In this document: piece by piece, positions 34,537 to 42,590 of the stretch
How the letters are laid out: the number at the start of each line of letters is the position of its first letter
Numbering within the stretch: position 1 is the stretch's first letter
Assembly: GCA_001314545.1 (NCBI GenBank)
Contig: LIHN01000007.1
Location: 183,946 to 242,975, forward strand
DNA from: Bacteroidetes bacterium HLUCCA01
Lineage (GTDB): Bacteria; Bacteroidota; Rhodothermia; Balneolales; HLUCCA01
Direction: 5' to 3'
Length of the DNA: 59,030 nucleotides
Position numbers and translations under genes: made by a program
Notes under the pieces: generated by a model
What the model was told of the DNA's origin: nothing
What the model saw: only the letters and a program-made list of their open reading frames with translations
Database searches by the model: none

Positions 34537-37530
34537 TTAATCGCCCTGAAGAACCCTTCTGGCTATTTCGGCCGCTTCGGTATCAGGGTAGAGGTCCAGA
34601 ACAGCCTGGTAGGTTGCTCTTGCCTGACCGTTGTCTCCACCGGATCGCTGGATTTCAGCCGTCCGGATCATCGACATAGCCACCCAGTCATCATAGGCTT
34701 CGAAAAGCACACGCACGCGCGAGTACGTTTCCAGAGCTTCAGTGGTCTGTCCTCGCTGCTGGCGGATATAACCCAGCCAGTACATCGCTTCAGCGCCTGT
34801 TTCGAGGGAGTTATTGTCGGCAATTTCCTGAAGTATGGGCTCGGCTTCCTCATTTTGATTCAACCGGAGCAGCACCTTGGCCAGCCCCAGTCGTGCAGGC
34901 TCCAGATTTCCGGCACCCCGCTGAACAACGCCCCGATAGGCCTGTTCGGCCTCATTGAGCCTGCCCAACGCCAGCAATGCGTTACCGCGACCAACGCCGG
35001 CTTCGTTTCGCAGCCGTTGTGTGCGTTCCTGCAGCCGGGTGAAATAATCCAGCGCCAGCTCGTAATTGGTGTTGCTGAATTGAATCATGCCCAGATTCAA
35101 CAAAGCGGATTCGGCCCTGCCACTTCGGGGATGATCGCGTAAAATTGTCTCGTAAGCCTGAATCGCCAGCTCTTCCTGGTTGAGCTGACGGTATGCTTCG
35201 GCCAGATTAAAATAAGCTTCGGGAACAAGCCGGGTTGCATTGGTTACCCGTATGTAATCACGGAAGGCCTCCACGGCGCCTTCATAATCGGCCGTTCGCA
35301 ACAGGAATTCAGCCTGGCGGAATCGCAGACGGTCGGCGGTGGCTGCCTGGGGGTTCTGGCGGATGAAGGCCTCCAGCAATTCGGAGCTGGTGTCTTCCTG
35401 TCCGGCTGAAAGCATGGCAAACTGTATACCGTTGACCGCCTCGATAATCAGCGGACTCCGGGGATAGTTGTCCAGTACTTCCTGATAGGCCTGAATGGCC
35501 ATTTTAAACTCCCCGGCGTTGTAATAGGCATCCCCGATATTGTACTGCGCACGGGCAGCCCAGTTGGATCCGCGGTATTGGCGGATGAGGCGTTGAAACT
35601 CCTCTATAGCCTGCGTGTAGTTACCGGTCAGAAAGTAGATATAGCCGATATTATACATGGACTGCTCCCGCAGTCGACTGTCAGGAAACTGACGGAGCAG
35701 TCGACGAAAGGCCTGTACCGCTTCGAAACTCTGTTCGAGGCGGTAGTAGCTGTTGGCTACCTGGTAGAGCGCATAGTCGGCACCGGGATTAACACCTACA
35801 GCCTGCTCATAGTAGCGGACGGCCTGCCGATATTGCCTGAGGGCATAGTTGGCATCACCAAGTCGCAGACGGGTGTCAATGTCGTAGGGAAACAAAGCAA
35901 TAGGCGGTGCTTCGTACTCGTCCAGAAACCTGCGAAGCGGTTCAATCGCCTGTTCAAATTCGTTCATCCGGAAGTGCGCCCATCCGAGGGAGTACATCGC
36001 TGCACCGGCAAATTCATGATCCGGAAACTGCTCCAGAAACTGGCGGAACCGGGCGGCCGCAGGACCATACTCTTCCATATTGTAGTAGGAATCGGCGCTC
36101 CAGAACAAGGCTTCTCCACCCAATGCTCCGTCGGGATCATCCTGATGGACCCCCTCAAAAATAGGCTGTGCTGCCGACCATGCCTGGTTTTGATACAAAA
36201 CCCACGCACGCTGGAAACGCGCCTGAAGCCGAACGGCAGGATCAATATCCGTCACCTGCTCAGCGGCTTCAAAAGCTTCGATAGCCCGGCCGAACTCGTT
36301 ATTGGCAAAATAGGCTTCACCGAGGAGGGTAAATACATCGCCCGGATTCTGCAGCCGGGTACCGGAACGCACTAAATCCAGCAAGGTCTGCAATGAAGCC
36401 GCATAATCGCCGATTTCAAAGGAGAGTACGGCCCACTCGTAATAAGCCTCCTCAATCCAGAATCCCGTCTGAAACCGGCGGCCAAATTCCTGAAATGATC
36501 CCAGCGCAAGGTCGAATCGACCGCTTAACTTCTCGTTGACAGCCTTGTAGTACAGGGCCTTGCGGGAGGTATCATCGTCACCGGTGATGGCTTTGGCAAA
36601 GGAGCGGGCCGACCAGTGGTAAATACCTTGCTTGTGATAGACCCATCCCAGGCCATAGTGAGCAAGCCGTTCATTTTCCGTGCCTTCGTTTCGGTTCACG
36701 TACCGCAGATACCAGGTGGCGGCATCGTCCAGTTCGTCTAAAAAATTATAACTCTCGGCAACTAAAAGAATGGCTTTGCTTTCCTGTTCGTCATCCTCCA
36801 GGGAAGGCAGTGCGCTGCGGAGTGCGGTTATAGCTTCGCGATATCGGCCCTGCTGAAAATAGGACTCACCCAACGCTGTACCTATCCTTCGGGTAGTCGG
36901 ATGAAAGGGGTGACGTTCGCGCAACAGCTCAAAAGCTTCGGTGGTGTTGACGAAGTCCTGCTCTTCCAGATAGAGCCGGCCCCGGGCGTAAAGGGCGTCA
37001 GGTGACAGATCCGACTGGCGGTACGTGTCTGAAAGCAGCAGGTAATACCGTCGCGCCTCGGGGAGGTCGCCCAGGGCTATGTACATCTCTGCAGTCCAGA
37101 ACATGAGGGTAGCCGCCTTCTCCTCTTCCATGGGAATTTCCAGGGCTCTTTCAAAGTAGTCAATAGCCAGCAGGTGATCTTCCCGTACCCGGTACCGATG
37201 CCCCAATTCGATGAGCAGATCAGCGGCACGTTCTGCCCGCGGATAGGTATCGGTGAAGCCTTCGAAATACAGTACGGTTCGCGAAGAGTCCGCCGCTGCA
37301 CGGGCTCTGGCCAGATAGTAGGACGCCGTCTCGCGGAGTTCCGGGGTATCGGTTTCGCTCAGAAAGCGGCGCAGATGGCTGGCAGACTGCTCATAAAAGC
37401 CCTCTTCGTACAGGCGAATGCCGTTTGTGTAGTCGCGGTTGGCCGTTTCCGGATGCCCCTGTCCCAGCAAGGCAGCCGGCAGCAGGATGGCAGCAATCAG
37501 CAGGAGGGCAAATGTGTTTCGGGTATTCAA
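34537..37530 (-). CDS. Large periplasmic tetratricopeptide-repeat protein
   Basis: A 997-residue exported protein with a signal peptide (LLLIAAILLPAALLGQG) and almost continuous TPR helices, about 25 units, such as AMYSLGWAHFRMNEFEQAIEPL and AQYNIGDAYYNAGEFKMAIQAYQEVLDNYP. The pattern resembles BamD/YbgF/CpoB-like periplasmic scaffolds, and family members in Bacteroidota are annotated simply as TPR proteins. No enzymatic domain is visible. It is likely a protein-interaction scaffold of the envelope. A 136-base gap separates it from the CBS gene, and aroA follows. Confidence 0.88.
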   Translation of the reverse strand: MNTRNTFALLLIAAILLPAALLGQGHPETANRDYTNGIRLYEEGFYEQSASHLRRFLSETDTPELRETASYYLARARAAADSSRTVLYFEGFTDTYPRAERAADLLIELGHRYRVREDHLLAIDYFERALEIPMEEEKAATLMFWTAEMYIALGDLPEARRYYLLLSDTYRQSDLSPDALYARGRLYLEEQDFVNTTEAFELLRERHPFHPTTRRIGTALGESYFQQGRYREAITALRSALPSLEDDEQESKAILLVAESYNFLDELDDAATWYLRYVNRNEGTENERLAHYGLGWVYHKQGIYHWSARSFAKAITGDDDTSRKALYYKAVNEKLSGRFDLALGSFQEFGRRFQTGFWIEEAYYEWAVLSFEIGDYAASLQTLLDLVRSGTRLQNPGDVFTLLGEAYFANNEFGRAIEAFEAAEQVTDIDPAVRLQARFQRAWVLYQNQAWSAAQPIFEGVHQDDPDGALGGEALFWSADSYYNMEEYGPAAARFRQFLEQFPDHEFAGAAMYSLGWAHFRMNEFEQAIEPLRRFLDEYEAPPIALFPYDIDTRLRLGDANYALRQYRQAVRYYEQAVGVNPGADYALYQVANSYYRLEQSFEAVQAFRRLLRQFPDSRLREQSMYNIGYIYFLTGNYTQAIEEFQRLIRQYRGSNWAARAQYNIGDAYYNAGEFKMAIQAYQEVLDNYPRSPLIIEAVNGIQFAMLSAGQEDTSSELLEAFIRQNPQAATADRLRFRQAEFLLRTADYEGAVEAFRDYIRVTNATRLVPEAYFNLAEAYRQLNQEELAIQAYETILRDHPRSGRAESALLNLGMIQFSNTNYELALDYFTRLQERTQRLRNEAGVGRGNALLALGRLNEAEQAYRGVVQRGAGNLEPARLGLAKVLLRLNQNEEAEPILQEIADNNSLETGAEAMYWLGYIRQQRGQTTEALETYSRVRVLFEAYDDWVAMSMIRTAEIQRSGGDNGQARATYQAVLDLYPDTEAAEIARRVLQGD

Positions 37531-37666
37531 ACTGGTGATTCGTTGAGCAGCTAACGGGTTGTAACTGAAACAGTGAATATAAGCACTTAATCGGTTTACT
37601 GTGTTACCGTACCGTGCGATACTGTGAATTCAACGATTGATCAGGCGGGGTAGTATAACCCGATGC

Positions 37667-38338
37667 TTAAATATCCAGATAACGCAAAAATGCGTCGGCT
37701 CTGTCGGCAATTTCATCGTCAGACAAGGCTGCTGCCGATTCCACCGATATGATATACCCGTATCGGCGGAGCGCATTGCCAACTCTCGACAAATCGTCCA
37801 GATTCAGCTTGACCGATATCCGGTAATTTTCCTGTACCGCATCGGGCGACTGAACCGTGAGCGTGAGAATCCGGGCTCCTTCCGACTCAATAATGCGGAT
37901 GATATCGGAAAGCATGAAATCGCGTGGTTTCATTTCCACCATTATCACCGTACCGCTGTCATTGAGATTCAGCAACCGGGTAACGGCATCAATGAGTTTA
38001 AGCCGGGAAATAATACCGATGTACCCCCCGTCCATACCCACAACGGGCAACGAATTCCGTTCATGCTGCAGCATGGTGTGCGCCGCTTCCAGAACATGCA
38101 TCCCATCACGAATTACCAGTCCGTAGCCGGCCCCTTTTTCCAGAGGCGCATCCGGTGACGGAGCATACTGCAGGATGTCTTCCATAGAAGCCTGTCCCAG
38201 CAAAATCTGCACATCATCATCACTTACGATGGGATAGTAGCGCAGGCCGGCCGTCTGCATAGCATCCACAGCCTGGGCAACCGTGCTTTCAGGATGCAGG
38301 GGGACGGGTCGATGATCTGTGATTTCGCGTATGAGCAT
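37667..38338 (-). CDS. CBS-domain protein with ACT-like tail
   Basis: A 223-residue soluble protein. Two CBS motifs fill residues 1 to about 130 (HPESTVAQAVDAMQTAGLRYYPIVSDD, then HVLEAAHTMLQHERNSLPVVGMDGGYIGIISRLKLIDAVTRLL), which usually bind adenine nucleotides. The remaining part (about residues 145-215) has an ACT-like beta-alpha-beta arrangement (TVIMVEMKPRDFMLSDIIRIIESEGARILTLTV). It could be a ligand sensor; the partner is unknown. Confidence 0.85.
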   Translation of the reverse strand: MLIREITDHRPVPLHPESTVAQAVDAMQTAGLRYYPIVSDDDVQILLGQASMEDILQYAPSPDAPLEKGAGYGLVIRDGMHVLEAAHTMLQHERNSLPVVGMDGGYIGIISRLKLIDAVTRLLNLNDSGTVIMVEMKPRDFMLSDIIRIIESEGARILTLTVQSPDAVQENYRISVKLNLDDLSRVGNALRRYGYIISVESAAALSDDEIADRADAFLRYLDI

Positions 38339-38415
38339 GGTGTTGTTATCTGCTATGCAGAAGTATACAAAGATTATGCCCGATTCGTTTCCGGGTGTGC
38401 TGAAAGCAGGTACAC

Positions 38416-39705
38416 TCAGTAATGGAGCATAGCCATAAGTTTGCCGGCATATTTCCGATGCATTTCGAAACGTATTTCGGCTACATCTTCCTGGTAGTTC
38501 AGCATTTCAACATCGGCATTCTCATGAATGTATGCAATGGCCCTGGAATTGCTCACGGGAATGCGAAGGGTATGGATTTCAAGGTCGCCGGCAGTTTGTT
38601 CCACCAGGGCTTCCCGCAGTTGTTCCATCCCTATACCCCGATGCGCTGAAACGCAAAGGGCTTCAGGATAATCCGATTGCAGCGCATTGAACTGGTACGG
38701 CTCTTCAAGTAAATCCACTTTATTGAATACCAGCAACTCGTTCTTGTCCTCCGCGCCGATCTCCTTGAGCGTCTGGCGTACTACCTGTATGTATTCTTCG
38801 AAATAGGGAGAGGCCGCATCAACCACATGCAACAACAGGTCAGCCTCCCGGATTTCATCGAGAGTCGACTTAAAACTTTCTACCAGATTGTGCGGGAGCT
38901 TGCGGATGAACCCTACGGTATCGGACAGCAGCAAAATCCGGTTCCCGATCTCAAGCCGGCGCATGGTAGAATCGAGTGTGGCAAAAAGACGGTCTTCCGC
39001 CAGTACACCTGCCTCAACCAGCGTATTCATCAGACTGGATTTACCGGCGTTTGTATAGCCCACCAGGGCTACCCGGGGGTGCTTTTCTCTGCCCTGTCGT
39101 TGCGTAGCCCGTTGTTTTTCGAGCTTTTCCAGCTTCTCCCGAAGGGTTGCTATCCGGGTTTTAATGATACGGCGATCGGTTTCAATCTGCGTTTCACCCG
39201 GACCTTTGGTTCCGATACCCCCTTTCTGGCGGGAGAGGTGAGTCCACATCCGTGTCAACCGGGGCAAAATATACTGAAGCTGTGCCAGCTCAACCTGTGT
39301 TTTGGCCGTTGACGACTTGGCACGAGAGGCAAAAATATCCAGGATTAGGCCGCTCCGGTCGAGCACCTTGATTTCAGTCTCCCGCTCAATATTACGGGTT
39401 TGTGTGGGTGTGAGGTCGTCATCGAAGATGATAATATCGATTGATTCAGCCTTGATCAGCGCTTTGAGCTCTTCCAGCTTTCCTTTTCCTACATAGGTGC
39501 CGATATGCGGCTTGTCCCGGTTCTGGATCACCTTGTATAGTACGGTGCCCCCGGCTGTATCGGTAAGCAAGGCTAATTCTTCGAGGTATTCTTCGGCTTT
39601 GGTTCTGGGAGTCTGCTGGCCGTACAAGCCCACCAGCAGGGCACGCTCTTTGGTAATCGCAGTTTGTTCTATCAAGTAGGTATCAGTTGAATTGCTTGAA
39701 GCCAT
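38416..39705 (-). CDS. hflX: GTPase HflX
   Basis: Ribosome-associated GTPase that splits stalled ribosomes under stress. The 429-residue product has the N-terminal HflX domain (KAEEYLEELALLTDTAGG, GKGKLEEL, FDDDLTPTQTRNIE), GETQIETDRR, the G1 loop GYTNAGKSSLMN, DTVGFIRKLPHNLVESF (G3), and NKVDL (G4). I start at ATG 39705; a TTG two codons earlier is possible. Its start overlaps the upstream membrane-protein gene by 23 bases, so translation is coupled. Confidence 0.96.
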   Translation of the reverse strand: MASSNSTDTYLIEQTAITKERALLVGLYGQQTPRTKAEEYLEELALLTDTAGGTVLYKVIQNRDKPHIGTYVGKGKLEELKALIKAESIDIIIFDDDLTPTQTRNIERETEIKVLDRSGLILDIFASRAKSSTAKTQVELAQLQYILPRLTRMWTHLSRQKGGIGTKGPGETQIETDRRIIKTRIATLREKLEKLEKQRATQRQGREKHPRVALVGYTNAGKSSLMNTLVEAGVLAEDRLFATLDSTMRRLEIGNRILLLSDTVGFIRKLPHNLVESFKSTLDEIREADLLLHVVDAASPYFEEYIQVVRQTLKEIGAEDKNELLVFNKVDLLEEPYQFNALQSDYPEALCVSAHRGIGMEQLREALVEQTAGDLEIHTLRIPVSNSRAIAYIHENADVEMLNYQEDVAEIRFEMHRKYAGKLMAMLHY

Positions 39706-40279
39706 GCGCAAAGACGGAGGCTTCGTTAAATCGTCTTTTCAGCTTGAAATGTAAGAGTTTTTTGAATGCTTCCTTACGTTCATCAGGTACAAATAACTCA
39801 ACCCGGCCCATCGTTTTATCGTGGAGAGGAGAGGCGGGTATAACATAGAAAAACACAAAATTCACCCCGCCGGGTACCGGTTTCTCTACATAGTCATTGA
39901 TTACCGACCAGCTGACGGTCTGGGATGGATCGTTGACATTTTTTACGATTCCGTTATCGGTTATGTAGCGCTTGGACATCTGATAACTCGAAAAGAACCA
40001 GGTGAGTGCAATCCAGCTGTAGCAGAGCATAACCGGCAACAAAGCCTGATCACCGCGCTGGTAGAGGACCAGACTTGCAACAGCGGAAAATCCCAGAAAC
40101 AACGATGCAAACAAGGGATACCCCGCCAGTTTACCTGATTTCCAGGCAATTAGCGGATTACGGAGCCTCCAGGCATTGGAAACGGTCACAGCTGCAAGCA
40201 TGGTAAAAGCCAGCACGGCAAATGCCAGCATGAGCAGCAGCAGTACCTCAAATCCGGATGCGTCAGCCAGTGTGTTCAT
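39683..40279 (-). CDS. Unrecognised membrane protein
   Basis: A 198-residue protein that I do not recognise. It has three or four hydrophobic segments (LLLLMLAFAVLAFTMLAAV, LFASLFLGFSAVASLVLY, LLPVMLCYSWIALTWFF) and then a soluble C-terminal half with a PH-like beta pattern (YITDNGIVKNVNDPSQTVSWSVINDYVEKPV). The start ATG shares the ATGA overlap with the BatA-like gene, and its end overlaps hflX by 23 bases. This places it inside a coupled trio. Confidence 0.7.
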   Translation of the reverse strand: MNTLADASGFEVLLLLMLAFAVLAFTMLAAVTVSNAWRLRNPLIAWKSGKLAGYPLFASLFLGFSAVASLVLYQRGDQALLPVMLCYSWIALTWFFSSYQMSKRYITDNGIVKNVNDPSQTVSWSVINDYVEKPVPGGVNFVFFYVIPASPLHDKTMGRVELFVPDERKEAFKKLLHFKLKRRFNEASVFAHGFKQFN

Positions 40280-42390
40280 GATTGTGTTTCCGCTTTATAC
40301 CAACGGGATACCAGTGTTTCTATAAGTAATAAAAGAAATGCCGCTAAAAGAAACCAATGCCAGAGTTCAATTCCGAATCCAGCTGAGGTTATCTGCGACT
40401 GCAAAGCATTCATGCCGGATTCACCCGAACGGTAAATGCCACGTAATGCGATGCTTTCGGACAGCATTTCTTCCAGTTCCTGAGTTGATAACGCACGAAA
40501 ATCGGATTCTGATATATCGGTATTTACAGCAAGCTTATGTACACCTGATTCGTCGGATATTTCATAAATCCCCGGAGTCCACTCAACGGCCGGATAACTT
40601 ATGTGCAGTAAACCGGTAGATGTAACACGTGCATCAGCCCGGTACACGTCGCCCTCGCGATCAATTTGTACAAGTGGACCACGCAGCGGAAGTTGAACAT
40701 CCAGGGGTCGACCCAGCGTATGCCGCAGCATATCAGACGAGGTCGCTGAGGCAGCATAGAGTACCGTTCGATAGGCAAGCGGGGCAAAAAGCGGGGAGCC
40801 CGGCAATGCGCTCCAGCCCGGACTTGCACCGAGCATATTGAGCATGAGTGTACCGTTACCAAAGGCGTGCTCAATCAGAAGCGGGTCGTTGAGTTCTGAA
40901 CGAAGAATGGTTCGGGCAGTACTGCCGGCGGGCTGATAACGCAGGTAATAGTACAAGGAAGGTTGTGTAAGACGAATTTCATCTTCATCCTCATCGATTT
41001 GAAAAATCTGTTCAAACACAGGGTGCCCGCGGGTGATTCTCCCGATGCGGGTAACGGCTGAAAAGGAACCATACGAGCCGGTAAATCCGGTTACTTCTCC
41101 GGCGTTGAATCGGTTGAAAAAGCGGTTGTAGGAGGTGATAGAACCCCGCTCGGAGGGAAAGAAAACAAGTCCGTTGCCAGCCTGTACGTACTGTTGCAGC
41201 TTTTCCTGCACTCCGTCAGGCAGCGTTTCAGGCTCATTGAGCACAACCGCGTCATAAACACCCGTGAGCTCCGCCCCGGCTAACCCGCTTGTGGAGATGG
41301 TCTCAATGACAAGCTGGGCACGGGTTCGCTCCCCGGCCCTGAGTACCGATTCTATATAGGATGTTTCTGCTTCCCGGCCGGCATCGCTCACCAGCAATAC
41401 CCTGCGACTTTCGGGTATTTGCACACTGAAATAGAAGGAATTGTCTGCCGAGAAGGCATCGCCTTCAAGAAGAATCCGGCCGGTCAGATCACCGGGTTCA
41501 TCAGCAGTCACTTCAAAAAGAAATCGGCGGACTTCACCGGGCTCCAGATCAGCCTGATACTGACCGGCAAGCCTCCCCCGGACTTCCAGACTTACAAAGT
41601 GATTGTAAACAGGAACCTGCCCCGTGTTGATAACCTCTGCCTCCAGCGTAAAAGGCACCCCCGCTCCGGTTACGGCACCCTCGAGACTCACGGAGCCTAC
41701 CCGGGTATTGGATGGCATATCCCTGCCCAGAACTACTTTGGTAACCGGCACTCCAGACTCAGCAAGATCGCCATCCTGAAGACCCTGCACAGATCCGGCC
41801 GTACCCGGCCCGACCCAATAGACCGAAGTACTCCCTCCGGACCACTCGCGCAGGGCCTGAACCATGGCTTCATATCGTTCCGGCAGTGAGGAGCCGTATG
41901 GCCCGGCCTCCAGGGAACGGACCAGGTTGCGGGCCTGGACCGGTGTGAGAAGGCCGCCTCGAATTAAACTGCCGTGGGTATTGTAGATAAGAAAGCGGTC
42001 CTGATCACGGGCTTGGTCGATGATGGTGAGCACGAGTTCACGGGCCTGATCCAGTAAAGGTCCGTCAGCGTCAATCCGGGTCATGCCCATGCTGTTATCA
42101 ATAAGCACCCCATAGAGTACCGGCGACTGGGCTGAAAAAACAGCATTGCCCCCCTGCATATACGGTCGTGCCAGGGCCAGGGCCAGCAAGATAACCGCCA
42201 ACGACCGGATGAGCAGTAACAACCATCGCTTGAATTTTAATCGGCGCAGGGTACTCTGCCGGAGCTCCTGGAAAAATGCGAGGGTTGAAAACGCGACCTT
42301 CCTGGGCTTCCGGAAGTTGATCAGATGGATGGCTATCGGAATCAGAATTGCGGCAAGCGCAGCTAAAAAAAGCGGGGCCAGAAACGTCAT
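40276..42390 (-). CDS. BatA-domain, von Willebrand-type membrane protein
   Basis: A 704-residue protein with an N-terminal BatA domain: two membrane helices (FLAPLFLAALAAILIPIAIHLI and LLLLIRSLAVILLALALARP) around a charged FRKPRKVAFSTLAF segment. The following region looks like a von Willebrand type A domain (YGVLIDNSMGMTRIDADG as the DxSxS-like site), then beta-rich domains, and a C-terminal hydrophobic helix (LWHWFLLAAFLLLLIETLVSRWY). Bat proteins are linked to aerotolerance and to the MoxR ATPase, but no moxR or other bat gene is in the window. It overlaps the next gene by 4 bases. Confidence 0.87.
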   Translation of the reverse strand: MTFLAPLFLAALAAILIPIAIHLINFRKPRKVAFSTLAFFQELRQSTLRRLKFKRWLLLLIRSLAVILLALALARPYMQGGNAVFSAQSPVLYGVLIDNSMGMTRIDADGPLLDQARELVLTIIDQARDQDRFLIYNTHGSLIRGGLLTPVQARNLVRSLEAGPYGSSLPERYEAMVQALREWSGGSTSVYWVGPGTAGSVQGLQDGDLAESGVPVTKVVLGRDMPSNTRVGSVSLEGAVTGAGVPFTLEAEVINTGQVPVYNHFVSLEVRGRLAGQYQADLEPGEVRRFLFEVTADEPGDLTGRILLEGDAFSADNSFYFSVQIPESRRVLLVSDAGREAETSYIESVLRAGERTRAQLVIETISTSGLAGAELTGVYDAVVLNEPETLPDGVQEKLQQYVQAGNGLVFFPSERGSITSYNRFFNRFNAGEVTGFTGSYGSFSAVTRIGRITRGHPVFEQIFQIDEDEDEIRLTQPSLYYYLRYQPAGSTARTILRSELNDPLLIEHAFGNGTLMLNMLGASPGWSALPGSPLFAPLAYRTVLYAASATSSDMLRHTLGRPLDVQLPLRGPLVQIDREGDVYRADARVTSTGLLHISYPAVEWTPGIYEISDESGVHKLAVNTDISESDFRALSTQELEEMLSESIALRGIYRSGESGMNALQSQITSAGFGIELWHWFLLAAFLLLLIETLVSRWYKAETQS

Positions 42391-42590
42391 TTAGGGAAAA
42401 AGTCCTTACTTTCGGTGGGAATTGATGGGGGTGTTGACTGCCGTTGAACACCCTGTTAACCTACTGAAATATTCAATATCGTACAGCGTTAACCAACGGT
42501 AAACAAATTTTATTGCATTATCCTCAACACGTTGAATCAGGCGGGCCGTTCAATTTCCGGCACCGCCTGTCACGCACTCTTTGCATCCAT

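Noticed and set aside
35578-36375. Antisense open frame of 265 codons inside the TPR gene
   Set aside because: The opposite strand carries a continuous TPR protein with correct repeat spacing, and this frame has no recognisable domain.
34537-37530. Repeated nucleotide motifs resembling a repeat array
   Set aside because: These come from TPR units in the protein, are only loosely similar, and have no spacer structure as in CRISPR.
40276-42390. A complete BatA-E/MoxR aerotolerance operon
   Set aside because: Only one BatA-like gene is present; neighbours are an unknown membrane protein and hflX.
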